In this document: positions 55,324 to 64,000 of the stretch, in pieces
Numbering within the stretch: position 1 is the stretch's first letter
How the letters are laid out: the number at the start of each line of letters is the position of its first letter
NCBI RefSeq assembly: GCF_900142195.1
Contig: NZ_FRAB01000006.1
Span: 124,001 to 188,000 of the forward strand
Direction of reading: 5' to 3'
Origin: Paraburkholderia terricola
Lineage (GTDB): Bacteria > Pseudomonadota > Gammaproteobacteria > Burkholderiales > Burkholderiaceae
DNA length: 64,000 bases
The notes under the pieces: generated by a model
Databases searched by the model: none
What the model saw: the letters and a program-made list of their open reading frames with translations, nothing else
Told to the model about the DNA's origin: nothing
Program-made: the position numbers and the translations under genes

Positions 55324-56756
55324 ACTTCGTCGACACCGACATCCCCATCGACATGAATGCAGCCATGCACAGGCGCGGCGAGCTCACGCTCGAAACCGAC
55401 CGGCGGCATCTGATGCATCCCGGCACGCACGCGTCGGACCATGCGTCGGGCGAACTGGATGCGCGGCTGATGACGCGCGCACAGGGTATCCGCATAGAAG
55501 ATCACGCGGGGCGCTCGTACATCGACGCGTTCGCGGGGCTTTACTGCGTGAACATCGGCTATGGACGCGAGGAAATGGCCGACGCGATCGCCGCCCAGAC
55601 GCGCCGGCTGTCGTTCTATCACACGTATGCGGGCTTCTCGAACGACCCCGCTGTCGAACTGTCGCGGCGTCTGATCGAAGAGTGGGCGCCGCCCGGCATG
55701 AAGAAGGTGTTCTACGGCATGTCGGGCTCGGACGCCAACGAGACGCAGGTGAAGCTCGCCTGGTACTACAACAACGTGCTCGGACGGCCGCGCAAGAAGA
55801 AGATCATCGCGCGGCAGCGCAGTTATCACGGCTCGGGCATCGCGACCGGCAGCCTCACGGGGCAGCCGAAGTTTCACGCCGGTTTCGATCTGCCCATGCC
55901 GCAGGTGCTGCACACGGCGAGTCCCGACTTCTATCGCGACGCACGCCCCGGCGCGAGCGAAGCGGAGTTCGTCGCGGATTGCGTCGAGCACCTGGAGCAA
56001 CTGATCGCACGCGAGGGCGCCGACACGATCACCGCGTTTTTCGGCGAGCCGGTGATGGGCTCGGGCGGCATCGTGCCGCCGCCGTCGGGTTATTGGCCCG
56101 CGATTCAGGCGGTGCTCGAGCGTCACGACATTCTCTTCGCGGTCGATGAAGTGGTGTGCGGTTTCGGCCGCCTCGGTTCGCGCACGGGCAGCGAGCACTA
56201 CGGCCTCGCGCCGGATCTGATGTCGGTGGCGAAAGGACTGACGAGCGGGTATTTGCCGCTGTCCGGCGTGATCGTCAGCGAGCGCGTGTGGGATGTGATC
56301 GAGCGCGGCTCGCGCGAGCAGGGCGCGATGAATCACGGCTGGACTTACTCCGGCCACCCGGTGTGCGCGGCGGCGGCATTGACGAACCTCGACATCATCG
56401 AGCGCGAGCAGTTGGTGAGCAATGCGGCGGAGGTCGGCGCCTATTTTCAGGCGCGTCTGCATGAGGCGTTCGACGCGCATCCGCTCGTCGGCAATGTGAG
56501 GGGCGTGGGCATGCTCGCCGCGCTCGAACTGATGGCCGGCAAGACTGAACGACGACCCTTTCCGGCCGCGGCGAAGGCGAGCCAACGGGTGGCGCAGGCG
56601 GCGCTCGCGCGCGGTTTGATCGTGCGCGCGCTGGGCACGAACGACATTGTCGGCTTTGCGCCGCCGCTCATCGCCACGCGCGCCGACATCGACGAGATCG
56701 TTGCTATCGCACGCCATGCGCTGCACGACGTGAGCGACGCGTTATCGGCGCCATGA
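55320..56756 (+). CDS. Class III (omega) aminotransferase
   Basis: The 478-residue PLP enzyme has the pyridine-binding Asp276 (FAVDEVVCGFGR) and Schiff-base Lys305 (SVAKGLTSG). 'YGMSGSDANETQVKLAWYYNN' is the phosphate-binding region. Such enzymes move the terminal amino group of diamines, beta-alanine or similar amines. With the FAD oxidase after it, polyamine or amino-acid-derived amines are likely. Cotranslation with the reductase suggests that the aldehyde formed is reduced by it. Confidence 0.92.
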   Translation: MNFVDTDIPIDMNAAMHRRGELTLETDRRHLMHPGTHASDHASGELDARLMTRAQGIRIEDHAGRSYIDAFAGLYCVNIGYGREEMADAIAAQTRRLSFYHTYAGFSNDPAVELSRRLIEEWAPPGMKKVFYGMSGSDANETQVKLAWYYNNVLGRPRKKKIIARQRSYHGSGIATGSLTGQPKFHAGFDLPMPQVLHTASPDFYRDARPGASEAEFVADCVEHLEQLIAREGADTITAFFGEPVMGSGGIVPPPSGYWPAIQAVLERHDILFAVDEVVCGFGRLGSRTGSEHYGLAPDLMSVAKGLTSGYLPLSGVIVSERVWDVIERGSREQGAMNHGWTYSGHPVCAAAALTNLDIIEREQLVSNAAEVGAYFQARLHEAFDAHPLVGNVRGVGMLAALELMAGKTERRPFPAAAKASQRVAQAALARGLIVRALGTNDIVGFAPPLIATRADIDEIVAIARHALHDVSDALSAP

Positions 56757-56863
56757 CAGCGCGGCCCGAGACCGCGACCGACGGCTCGCGGAAGCCGCTG
56801 GTTTTTTCACGCCCTCGCTGAGTCCGGCGAGCGGGGCTATTCAATCCAACCAGGGACTCGACC

Positions 56864-58198
56864 GTGTCCACGCGCAACGACGTTTTTTCCCTTGATTTCA
56901 CCGACACACCGTACTGGTGGCAAGACTGGCGTCCGCATGACGAACTGATGTCGGAGGTGCCCCGCGAGGTGGACGTCGCGATTGTCGGCGCCGGCTATGC
57001 GGGCTTGTCGTGCGCGCTCGAACTGGCGAAGCAGGGCTTGCGCGTGGCCGTGCTCGAAGCGGATGTGCCGGGCATCGGCGCGAGCACGCTCAGCGGCGGA
57101 CAGGTGTCGGGAGGCGTGAATGTCGGCAAGGCGCCGTCGGGAAAAAAGCTGGATGGTTCGGTATCCGAGGAGCGTCAGCGCACCCTGTTGAGCGAAGCGT
57201 CGGCGTCTTACGAGGTGTTCGAAAGCATCCTGCGCGATAACGCGATCGAATGCAGCTACGTGAAGGCCGGGCGCATCAACGCGATGTGGACCGACGAGCA
57301 TCTCGCCGCGTGGCGCAAGCGCATCGTCAATCTGAACACGTATGCGCGCGCCGGGGCGCGGCTGCTTTCACGCGACGAACTGCGCGGCGAACTGGCCAGC
57401 GACATCTATGCCGGCGGCGTTCTGCTCGAACGGGCGGGCCAGCTTCATCCGTCGATGATGTTCGCCGGTCTGCTCGCCGCGGCGCGCGGCGCGGGCGTCA
57501 CGGTATGCAGCCGCGCCCCGGTCGGCAGCATCGCGCGAGTCGGCGCGCAATACCGGGTCGAGACGCCGCGCGGCGCGCTCGCCAGCCGGCACGTCGTGAT
57601 CTGCACGAACGGCTACACCGGTTCGTCGACGCCCGATCTGCAACGTCGCGTGGTGCCGGTCGTATCGCATCAGATCGCCACCGAGGCATTGCCGGCCGAC
57701 TTGCGCGCCTCGCTGATACCGAAGCGTCGCGGCATCTCGGAGACGCGCCGCGTCGTCAACTACTACCGCTATTCGCCGGACGGCACGCGCCTGCTGTTCG
57801 GTGGCCGGGCGCGTTTTTACAACCTCGATCGCCGCCAGTCGGCCGCGATCCTGCATGCGCAGATGGTCGAGCGCTTTCCGCAGATGGCCGGCGTGAAGGT
57901 GGCGTATAGCTGGGGCGGCACGGTGGCGCTCACGCTCGACTTCCTCCCGCATCTGGGCCGCACCGCCGATGGCGTCTACTACGCACTCGGCTGCAACGGC
58001 AGCGGCGTGGTGATGATGACGTATCTCGGCTACAAGGTCGCGCGCCTGATCGCCGAAGGACAAGCGCCCGAAACCAGCGCCTACGGCACGCCGATGCTCA
58101 CGCATCCGCTCTACGGCGGCAAGCCGTGGTTCATGCCCGCGCTCGGCAGCTACTACCAGATTCGCGACGTCATCGACAAACGCAGGCAACGCGCTTGA
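56864..58198 (+). CDS. FAD-dependent oxidase, gamma-glutamylputrescine oxidase-like
   Basis: The 444-residue DAO-family flavoprotein has the FAD fingerprint 'AIVGAGYAGLSCALELAKQG' and C-terminal 'GVYYALGCNGSGVVMMTYLGYKVA'. The N-terminal 'TPYWWQDWRPHDEL' and the SGGQVSGG segment recall PuuB and related amine oxidases. It probably oxidises a secondary or primary amine to an imine. The start is GTG at 56864. It is 107 bases after the aminotransferase and 43 before hyuA. Confidence 0.88.
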   Translation: MSTRNDVFSLDFTDTPYWWQDWRPHDELMSEVPREVDVAIVGAGYAGLSCALELAKQGLRVAVLEADVPGIGASTLSGGQVSGGVNVGKAPSGKKLDGSVSEERQRTLLSEASASYEVFESILRDNAIECSYVKAGRINAMWTDEHLAAWRKRIVNLNTYARAGARLLSRDELRGELASDIYAGGVLLERAGQLHPSMMFAGLLAAARGAGVTVCSRAPVGSIARVGAQYRVETPRGALASRHVVICTNGYTGSSTPDLQRRVVPVVSHQIATEALPADLRASLIPKRRGISETRRVVNYYRYSPDGTRLLFGGRARFYNLDRRQSAAILHAQMVERFPQMAGVKVAYSWGGTVALTLDFLPHLGRTADGVYYALGCNGSGVVMMTYLGYKVARLIAEGQAPETSAYGTPMLTHPLYGGKPWFMPALGSYYQIRDVIDKRRQRA

Positions 58199-58241
58199 GC
58201 GGCAGCGGCGCACATCACTTCACACAGGCAGGAACACGACA

Positions 58242-60281
58242 ATGGGTTTGAGAATCGGAGTCGATATCGGTGGGTCGTTCACCGATTTCGCGGTGCTGGA
58301 CGAAGCCACGCGGACCATTCGCACGCTGAAGGTGTTTTCACGTCCCGACAGCCCCGGCAGCGAAGTGCTCGCGGGCGTCGAGGGACTGCGCGAGCGCTAC
58401 GGCATCGAGCCGCACGAGGTGACGTATTTCACGCATGGCACGACGGTCGGCGTGAACGCGGTGGTGCAGCGGCGCGGGCTGAAGCTGGGGCTCATCACCA
58501 CGCGCCACTTCGAGGACGTGCTCGACATCGCGCGTTTGAAGATCCCCGATATGTACCATCTGATGTCGAGCCGCCCGGCGCCGCTCATTCCGCGCGACCG
58601 TGTATTCGGCGTGATAGGGCGTCTCGGCGCGGACGGCGTGGAGGAAACGCCCATCGACGAACAGAGCGTGCTCGCCGCCGTGCGCGGCTTGCAGGCGGCG
58701 GGCTGCGAGGGCGTGATCGTGTCGCTGCTTCACTCATACCGCAACCCGGCGCACGAACAGCGGGTCAAGGCGATTATCGGGGCTGCGCTGCCGGGCTTCT
58801 TCGTGTCGTGCTCGCACGAGGTGTGGCCGATCATCCGCGAATACGAGCGAACGGTGACGGCGACCATCGGCGGCTATGTGCAGCCGCGCGTGTCGAACTA
58901 CTTGACGCAGTTGCAGGCGGCGCTGACGGAAAGCGGTGTCGCGGCGGACCTCAAGGTCACGAAATCGAATGGCGGCGTGATGAGCGCCGAGCACGGCAAA
59001 CAGAACTGCGTGCAGATGATCCTGTCCGGCACCGCGTCGGGTGTGATCGGCGCGGCGTATCTCGCCAGGCTCTGCAACGTGAAGGATTGCATGAGTCTCG
59101 ACATCGGCGGAACGACCGCCGATATCGCGCTGATCGTGGACGGCAAACCGCAGTACGCAACCGGCGAATACATCGGCGAATTCCAGATTCATATTCCGTC
59201 GGTGTCCGTGTCGTCGGTCGGCGACGGCGGCGGCTCGATTGCCTGGGTCGACGAATTCGGCGTGTTGAAGGTCGGCCCCGAAAGCGCGGGGTCGAGCCCA
59301 GGACCGGTTTGCTACGGACGCGGCGGCACGCGCCCCACCATCACCGACGCGTTCGCCGTCATCGGCGTGCTCGGCAACGCCGCGCTCGGCTACAACGCGG
59401 TGAAGGTGGATGCGCACGCGTCGCGGCGCGCAATCGAACCGCTCGCGCGGCGTTTGGGGCTCGATATCCATCAGACCGCGGCGGCCATCATCGAGGTTTC
59501 GATCTCGGGCATGTACGCGGGCGTGAGCCGGCTCAGCTCGCGCTTCGGGATCGACCCGCGCACTTTCGCGCTGATGCCGTTCGGCGGCGCGGGGCCGATG
59601 CTCGGCTGCTTTCTCGCGCGCGCCTTGAATGTGCGCAACCTGCTGGTGCCGACCACGCCCGGCGTGTTGAGCGCACTCGGCGGCCTGATCGCCGATACGA
59701 AGAACGATTTTGTTCGAGCCACCTACTATCCGCTCGACCGTGAATCGCTCGCCTTGCTGAGAGAGGACCTCGCCCACCTCGAAGCCGACGCCCGCGCATG
59801 GGTGATTCGCGAGGCGGGCAGCGACGCCGCCGTCGAGATCGTCGTATCGGCCGATATGCGCTATCGCGGGCAATCGTTCGAAATCGACACGCCGCTCGCG
59901 ATGGAAGCGCTCACCGGCGGCGATCTCGAAGCGATCGCGCAGGCATTTCATCGCGAACATGCGCGCCTTTTTGGGCACAGCGACGAGAAGTCGCCGATTC
60001 AGGTGGTGGCGCTGCGGCTCGTCATCACCGCGCCCACGCCGAAACCCGAACTGCCGCGGATCGCGATGGGCGAGGGCGCGCCGCGGGTGGAATCGGAGAT
60101 CGACGTCTATCTGGACGGCGCCTGGCGCCGCGTGCCGCTTTACCGGCGCGCCGCGCTGCTCGCGGGACACCGGTTCACGGGGCCGGCGATCGTCGCGCAG
60201 GACGACACCACGACCTGCGTGCTGCCCGGCTTCGACGCACGCGTGGACGAATACGGCAACCTTTTTCTCGAAGCGGTCTGA
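58242..60281 (+). CDS. hyuA: Hydantoinase/oxoprolinase A subunit
   Basis: The 679-residue protein belongs to the HyuA/AcxA family of ATP-dependent amide-bond cleaving or carboxylating enzymes. The N-terminal actin-like phosphate-binding loop is 'IGVDIGGSFTDFAVLDEATR', and a second nucleotide loop is 'LDIGGTTADIAL'. The middle 'TKSNGGVMSAEHGK' and 'FALMPFGGAGPMLG' are typical. N-methylhydantoinase, 5-oxoprolinase or acetone carboxylase-like activity are the known options. It pairs with the next gene. Confidence 0.93.
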   Translation: MGLRIGVDIGGSFTDFAVLDEATRTIRTLKVFSRPDSPGSEVLAGVEGLRERYGIEPHEVTYFTHGTTVGVNAVVQRRGLKLGLITTRHFEDVLDIARLKIPDMYHLMSSRPAPLIPRDRVFGVIGRLGADGVEETPIDEQSVLAAVRGLQAAGCEGVIVSLLHSYRNPAHEQRVKAIIGAALPGFFVSCSHEVWPIIREYERTVTATIGGYVQPRVSNYLTQLQAALTESGVAADLKVTKSNGGVMSAEHGKQNCVQMILSGTASGVIGAAYLARLCNVKDCMSLDIGGTTADIALIVDGKPQYATGEYIGEFQIHIPSVSVSSVGDGGGSIAWVDEFGVLKVGPESAGSSPGPVCYGRGGTRPTITDAFAVIGVLGNAALGYNAVKVDAHASRRAIEPLARRLGLDIHQTAAAIIEVSISGMYAGVSRLSSRFGIDPRTFALMPFGGAGPMLGCFLARALNVRNLLVPTTPGVLSALGGLIADTKNDFVRATYYPLDRESLALLREDLAHLEADARAWVIREAGSDAAVEIVVSADMRYRGQSFEIDTPLAMEALTGGDLEAIAQAFHREHARLFGHSDEKSPIQVVALRLVITAPTPKPELPRIAMGEGAPRVESEIDVYLDGAWRRVPLYRRAALLAGHRFTGPAIVAQDDTTTCVLPGFDARVDEYGNLFLEAV

Positions 60282-60304
60282 TTGGCCGACCCTGGAAACG
60301 CACG

Positions 60305-62320
60305 ATGACATTCGATAAATCCGTTCTTCAGGTCTTCGCGAACTATTGCGTCGCGGCCGCCGAAAGCATGGCGTACACGCTCGTGCGCACCGCGCATTCG
60401 GCGTTCGTGAAGGAAACCGAAGACTTCTCCTGCACGCTGATGAACACGCGCGGCCTGACTTTCGCATCGCCGAAAACGCTCGGCGCGACCTGGTATCCGG
60501 GGCTCGATTTCGGCGCGGTGATCGACATGATCGATCACTACGAGCCGGGCGACATCTGCATGACGAACGACGCGTATAGCGGCTACGTCGCGACCCACAC
60601 GCCCGACGTGATGATGTGGAAACCGGTGTTCTTCGGCGGCGAGATCGTCTGCCATGTCGGCGGGCACATTCACAACACCGATATGGGCGGCGCGGTGCCG
60701 GCGTCGCTGTCGCGCACGCTCACCGAGATTTATCAGGAAGGCATTCGTTTCGCGCCGACCAAAATCGTCCGCGCGGGCGTGCTCGATGAAGCATTGCTCG
60801 AACACATGGCGATCAATGTGCGCGCGCCCGAGCAGAATCGCGGCGACCTGAAGGCGCAGATCGCCATGCTCATGACCGGCGAGAGGCGGGTGCTGGAAAT
60901 CATCGAGCGCTTCGGCATCGAGCAGTTTCGGGCCGGCATGGACGCGCTGCTCGACTATTCGGAGGAGCAGGCGCGCACGATCGTGCGCGGCATGCCGGAC
61001 GGCGAGTACTTCTTCGCCGAATACGCCGACGAGGATTCGGTCAACGGCAAGCCGCTGCGCGTCGCGTTGACGCTGACGGTGAAAGACGGTTCGCTCGTGT
61101 TCGACTTCACGGGCAGCGATCCGCAGTTGAATTCGTCGCTGAACATGCCGACGGGCGGCAAGGAGCGCCATGTGCTCGCGCTCGTCGGCCTGAACTACGT
61201 GCTGTATTCGTTGAATCCCGATCTGCTGCTCAACGCCGGCATGCTGAAAGTGGCGCGCTGTATCATGCCCGAAGGCACGATCATGAACTGCGTGCCGCCG
61301 GCCGCGGTCGGCATGCGCAGTTTGACCGCGAAGGTCGCGCAATACGTCACGTTCGGCGCATTCTCGATGGTGTGCCCGGACCGCTTGCCGGCCTGTCCGG
61401 CCGGCGGCATGTCGATCCTGAACGTGAAGACGGTCGATCGCAACGGCCGCACGGTGATCGCGTCGATTGGACCGGTGGGCGGCGGCGCGGGCGGCATGGC
61501 GTGCGCCGACGGCTCCGACGCGTCGGGCGCGAATGTCGCGTTCCTGCGCAACACGCCGGTCGAGATCAACGAAGCGGAAGTGCCGATCCGCATCACGCGC
61601 TATGGCGTGGTGCCGGGCAGCGCCGGCGCCGGCAAGTATCGCGGCGGCCTCGGGACCGTCATGGAGTTTCGTGTCTTCTCGCCGGGCACGCTCGTGACGG
61701 CGCGCAATCGCGACCGTTCGCGCTTTGCCTCGTGGGGTGTGTTGGGCGGCAAGGCCGGCGCCGTGTCGCGCTTCACCCGTAACCCAGGGACTGACAGCGA
61801 GGAAGACCTCGGCGTGACCGACCTCGTGATGTGCGGTCCCGGCGACGTGATCCGTCTCGAAGGGTGCGGCGGCGGCGGCTATGGTCATCCTTACGAACGG
61901 GATACAGGGAAGGTGCTCGAGGACGTGCGGCGCGGCTATCTGTCCGTCGCTCAGGCGCGCGATCTGTATGGCGTGGCGCTGGTCGAGGGCGCTGTCGATG
62001 CGGAGGCGACCGCGCGTCTGCGCGAGGCGGCGCGAAGCGCGGCGCGGCAGCGGCCGGCATGTCACTTCGACCATGGCGCGCAGCGCGACGCGTATGAAGC
62101 GAAATGGACCCGCGAACGCTACGACGTTCTGACCGGCATTCTCGCGCGCGCGCCGGTCGTATGGCGGCACTTCCTCAAGCACAAGATCTTCGATGCGCTC
62201 GACGCGAGAGAGACGGCCGGCACCCTGGCGCCGGGGCCGCAAGTGATCGCGCAACTGTATGACGAAGTGCTGCGACGCTATCCGCAGTTGCTCGACACCA
62301 AGGCGCCGGCGAGCGCCTGA
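60305..62320 (+). CDS. hyuB: Hydantoinase/oxoprolinase B subunit
   Basis: The 671-residue HyuB partner has 'AAESMAYTLVRTAHSAFVKETEDFSC' at the start, 'GDICMTNDAY' and 'CHVGGHIHNTDMGG' next, which hold probable metal-binding histidines, and 'GAGKYRGGLGTVMEFRV' in the second half. The C-terminal 150 residues are an extension beyond the common core. The ATG at 60305 is preceded by GGAAA; the same frame is open for 169 codons upstream inside hyuA, which is incidental. Confidence 0.92.
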   Translation: MTFDKSVLQVFANYCVAAAESMAYTLVRTAHSAFVKETEDFSCTLMNTRGLTFASPKTLGATWYPGLDFGAVIDMIDHYEPGDICMTNDAYSGYVATHTPDVMMWKPVFFGGEIVCHVGGHIHNTDMGGAVPASLSRTLTEIYQEGIRFAPTKIVRAGVLDEALLEHMAINVRAPEQNRGDLKAQIAMLMTGERRVLEIIERFGIEQFRAGMDALLDYSEEQARTIVRGMPDGEYFFAEYADEDSVNGKPLRVALTLTVKDGSLVFDFTGSDPQLNSSLNMPTGGKERHVLALVGLNYVLYSLNPDLLLNAGMLKVARCIMPEGTIMNCVPPAAVGMRSLTAKVAQYVTFGAFSMVCPDRLPACPAGGMSILNVKTVDRNGRTVIASIGPVGGGAGGMACADGSDASGANVAFLRNTPVEINEAEVPIRITRYGVVPGSAGAGKYRGGLGTVMEFRVFSPGTLVTARNRDRSRFASWGVLGGKAGAVSRFTRNPGTDSEEDLGVTDLVMCGPGDVIRLEGCGGGGYGHPYERDTGKVLEDVRRGYLSVAQARDLYGVALVEGAVDAEATARLREAARSAARQRPACHFDHGAQRDAYEAKWTRERYDVLTGILARAPVVWRHFLKHKIFDALDARETAGTLAPGPQVIAQLYDEVLRRYPQLLDTKAPASA

Positions 62321-62521
62321 CAGCACCCGGTCCATGGCAGGTCGTCGGCGCGAAACCGGCGACCATGCAAAGTGCCGCGTTGGCGGCGCCGAAACAGTTT
62401 GTTTATGCCGTCTGCCTTTTTTTGTCGGCGCTTTACGCGTTTTGTGCCGGCATACGATGCTGCCGACGAGACTTCACAAGAGAACGTTGCCTGATTCATT
62501 TACATCCGCGGAGCCCTGAAC

Positions 62522-64000
62522 ATGAACGACGAAACGAATAGCCGCGGCATCAGCCGCCGCGACATGATGCGCATGTTGGCTGGAACCGGCATGATGGCCG
62601 CCGGCGGCGGACTCCTCACGGCCGCGCCCGGCGCGCTCGCCGCCGAGGTTCCGAAGAAGGGCGGCAGCATTCGTGTCGCCTATGACGCGGGTTCCGTATC
62701 GGATACGCTCGATCCGGCAGCGGGCTCGACCGGCGGCGACTACATCCGCTTCTTCATGTTTTACAGCGGCCTCACGCAGCTTGACGAAAGCCTGACGCCG
62801 CGCATGAATCTCGCTGAATCGGTCTCCAGCACCGATGCGAAAACGTGGATCATCAAGCTGCGCCAGGGCGTGACCTTTCACGACGGCAAGCCGCTTGCGC
62901 CGGCCGACGTGGTCTATTCGCTGATGCGTCACAAGGACCCGCAAACGGCCTCGCGCGTGAAGACGCTCGCCGATCAGTTCACGAGCGTGACCGCAAGTGG
63001 ACCCAACGAAGTGACGTTGACGCTGCAGGTGCCGAACGCCGACTTGCCGGTGATTCTCGCGACCCCGCAACTGGTGATCGTCAAGGACGGCACGAGCAAC
63101 TTCAACCAGGCGATCGGCACCGGTCCCTACAAGCTGAAAAGCTTCAAGCCGGGCGCGGGCACGATCGGCGTGCGCAACGACAACTACTGGAAGCCGGGGC
63201 AGCCGTATCTGGATCAGATCGAGCTGATCAGCATCAGCGACAACGCGGCGCGTGTGAGCGCGCTGCTCGCCGGCGACGTTCATCTGATCAACTCGGTCGA
63301 CCCGCGCTCGACACGCCGTATCGCCGCGACGCCGGGATACGAAATGAAGGAGACGCGGTCGGGGCTTTATACCGACCTGATCATGCGCCGCGACAACACG
63401 TTCACGGGCAACCCTGATTTCGTGAAGGGCATGAAGTACCTGTTCGATCGCGAGCAGATCCGCTCCACAGTCTTTCTCGGCTATGCGGTGATCGGCAACG
63501 ACCAGCCGATTCCGCCGGGTCATCGGTACTTCAATGCCTCGTTGCCGCAACGCAAGTTCGACCTCGACAAGGCGAAGTTCTACATGCAGAAGGCCGGCGC
63601 GGTCGGAACCACGTTGCCGCCGATCTACGCCACCACGGACGCGAACGGCTCCGTCGAAATGGCGCAACTGATCCAGCAAACGGCCGCGAAGATCGGCGTG
63701 AACCTGAGCGTGAACCGCGTTCCCGCGGACGGCTACTGGTCGAATCACTGGATGAAGCACCCGCTCGGCTTCGGCAGCATCAATCCGCGGCCGAGCGCGG
63801 ACGTGCTGTTCACGCAGTTCTTCAAATCCGACGCGCCGTGGAACGAGTCGGCGTGGAAGGATCCGAAGTTCGATCAACTGCTCGTGAGCGCGCGCGCCGA
63901 GACCGACGACGCGAAGCGCAAGCAGATGTACGGCGAAATGCAGGCGCTCGTGACGGACGAGGGCGGTATCGGCATTCCGTCGTTCATCAGTCTGCTCGAT
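62522..64000 (+). CDS. Family 5 ABC transporter binding protein, cut by window end
   Basis: The frame is open from the ATG at 62522 to the window end, 493 codons. The leader has a Tat motif (SRRDMM) and a hydrophobic run ending GALAAE. The mature part follows the DppA/OppA pattern: 'GGSIRVAYDAGSVSDTLDP', 'LRQGVTFHDGKPLAPADVVYSL', 'AIGTGPYKLKSFKPG' and 'GMKYLFDREQIRSTVFLGYA'. GGAG lies 10 bases upstream. It likely delivers the substrate of the IclR-linked run to permeases beyond the window. The ligand is unknown; peptides, opines or cyclic amides all fit. Confidence 0.93.
   Translation, partial: MNDETNSRGISRRDMMRMLAGTGMMAAGGGLLTAAPGALAAEVPKKGGSIRVAYDAGSVSDTLDPAAGSTGGDYIRFFMFYSGLTQLDESLTPRMNLAESVSSTDAKTWIIKLRQGVTFHDGKPLAPADVVYSLMRHKDPQTASRVKTLADQFTSVTASGPNEVTLTLQVPNADLPVILATPQLVIVKDGTSNFNQAIGTGPYKLKSFKPGAGTIGVRNDNYWKPGQPYLDQIELISISDNAARVSALLAGDVHLINSVDPRSTRRIAATPGYEMKETRSGLYTDLIMRRDNTFTGNPDFVKGMKYLFDREQIRSTVFLGYAVIGNDQPIPPGHRYFNASLPQRKFDLDKAKFYMQKAGAVGTTLPPIYATTDANGSVEMAQLIQQTAAKIGVNLSVNRVPADGYWSNHWMKHPLGFGSINPRPSADVLFTQFFKSDAPWNESAWKDPKFDQLLVSARAETDDAKRKQMYGEMQALVTDEGGIGIPSFISLLD

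Noticed and set aside
58734..60467. Reverse-strand open frame of 577 codons
   Set aside because: It lies fully antisense to hyuA and the start of hyuB. Low-complexity composition and lack of motifs show that it is not a gene.
60140..62335. Reverse-strand open frame of 731 codons
   Set aside because: It mirrors hyuB, which has full family conservation. The frame is open because of GC-rich third positions.
1..64000. tRNA, rRNA or CRISPR arrays
   Set aside because: I looked for cloverleaf-type and regularly spaced repeat patterns and saw none that I could support.

Overview
The window is high-GC chromosomal DNA from a Gram-negative beta-proteobacterium. It most resembles Burkholderiales of the Paraburkholderia/Burkholderia/Caballeronia type. 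This is inferred from the GC-rich codon use, the many LysR regulators, the ben/cat aromatic pathway, the RND pump with its OprM-type lipoprotein, and several organosulfur monooxygenase genes. I see no rRNA, tRNA or CRISPR array. Both ends cut through genes. Most of the window is accessory metabolism arranged in tight operons.

Layout. (1) 1-15.2 kb is an organosulfur-acquisition region. It holds the end of an FMN-dependent monooxygenase, a fused amino-acid-type ABC permease/ATPase with two binding proteins, a divergent ssu-type sulfonate ABC transporter, and a ribose-type ABC transporter interleaved with an SfnB-like flavin enzyme and a second NtaA/DszA-like monooxygenase. A short remnant of a third monooxygenase follows. 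(2) 15.3-16.2 kb is a lone LysR gene. (3) 16.2-21.6 kb looks like an acquired, less GC-rich island. It carries one very large reverse-strand gene whose protein joins a Cap4-like nuclease domain, a STAND-type P-loop NTPase and a long helical C-terminus. I read it as an Avs-like antiphage protein. It is bordered by a start-less open frame and an IS3-family transposase relic. (4) 21.6-26.5 kb is a small catabolic operon (MFS importer, GAF protein, CocE-type hydrolase) with a divergent LysR gene. (5) 26.5-33.9 kb encodes an RND efflux pump with its TetR regulator, an OprM lipoprotein and a second TetR protein; two matching palindromes are likely operators. (6) 34.2-41.6 kb is the benzoate/catechol ortho-cleavage set catC, catB, catR-like regulator, catA, benA, benB, benC, benD. 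(7) 41.7-43.1 kb is a MocR-type regulator.

(8) 43.4-53.5 kb is a complete Nit1C-type cluster behind a good sigma-54 promoter match: MSMEG_0572-family protein, nitrilase, radical SAM enzyme, GNAT, AIR-synthase-like protein, glycosyltransferase, MSMEG_0570-family protein and a flavin monooxygenase. It continues into a Pnap_2097/LnmK-like enzyme and a one-chain methylmalonyl-CoA mutase. Nit1C clusters have been linked to cyanide assimilation and nitrogen starvation, but the chemistry of most of their proteins is unknown. (9) 53.5-64 kb has an IclR regulator divergent from a catabolic run: aldo/keto reductase, class III aminotransferase, amine-type FAD oxidase, hydantoinase A and B, and a family 5 ABC binding protein cut by the window end.

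The strongest candidates for under-described biology are the nuclease-STAND gene and its surroundings, and the Nit1C cluster extended by the LnmK-like/mutase pair.
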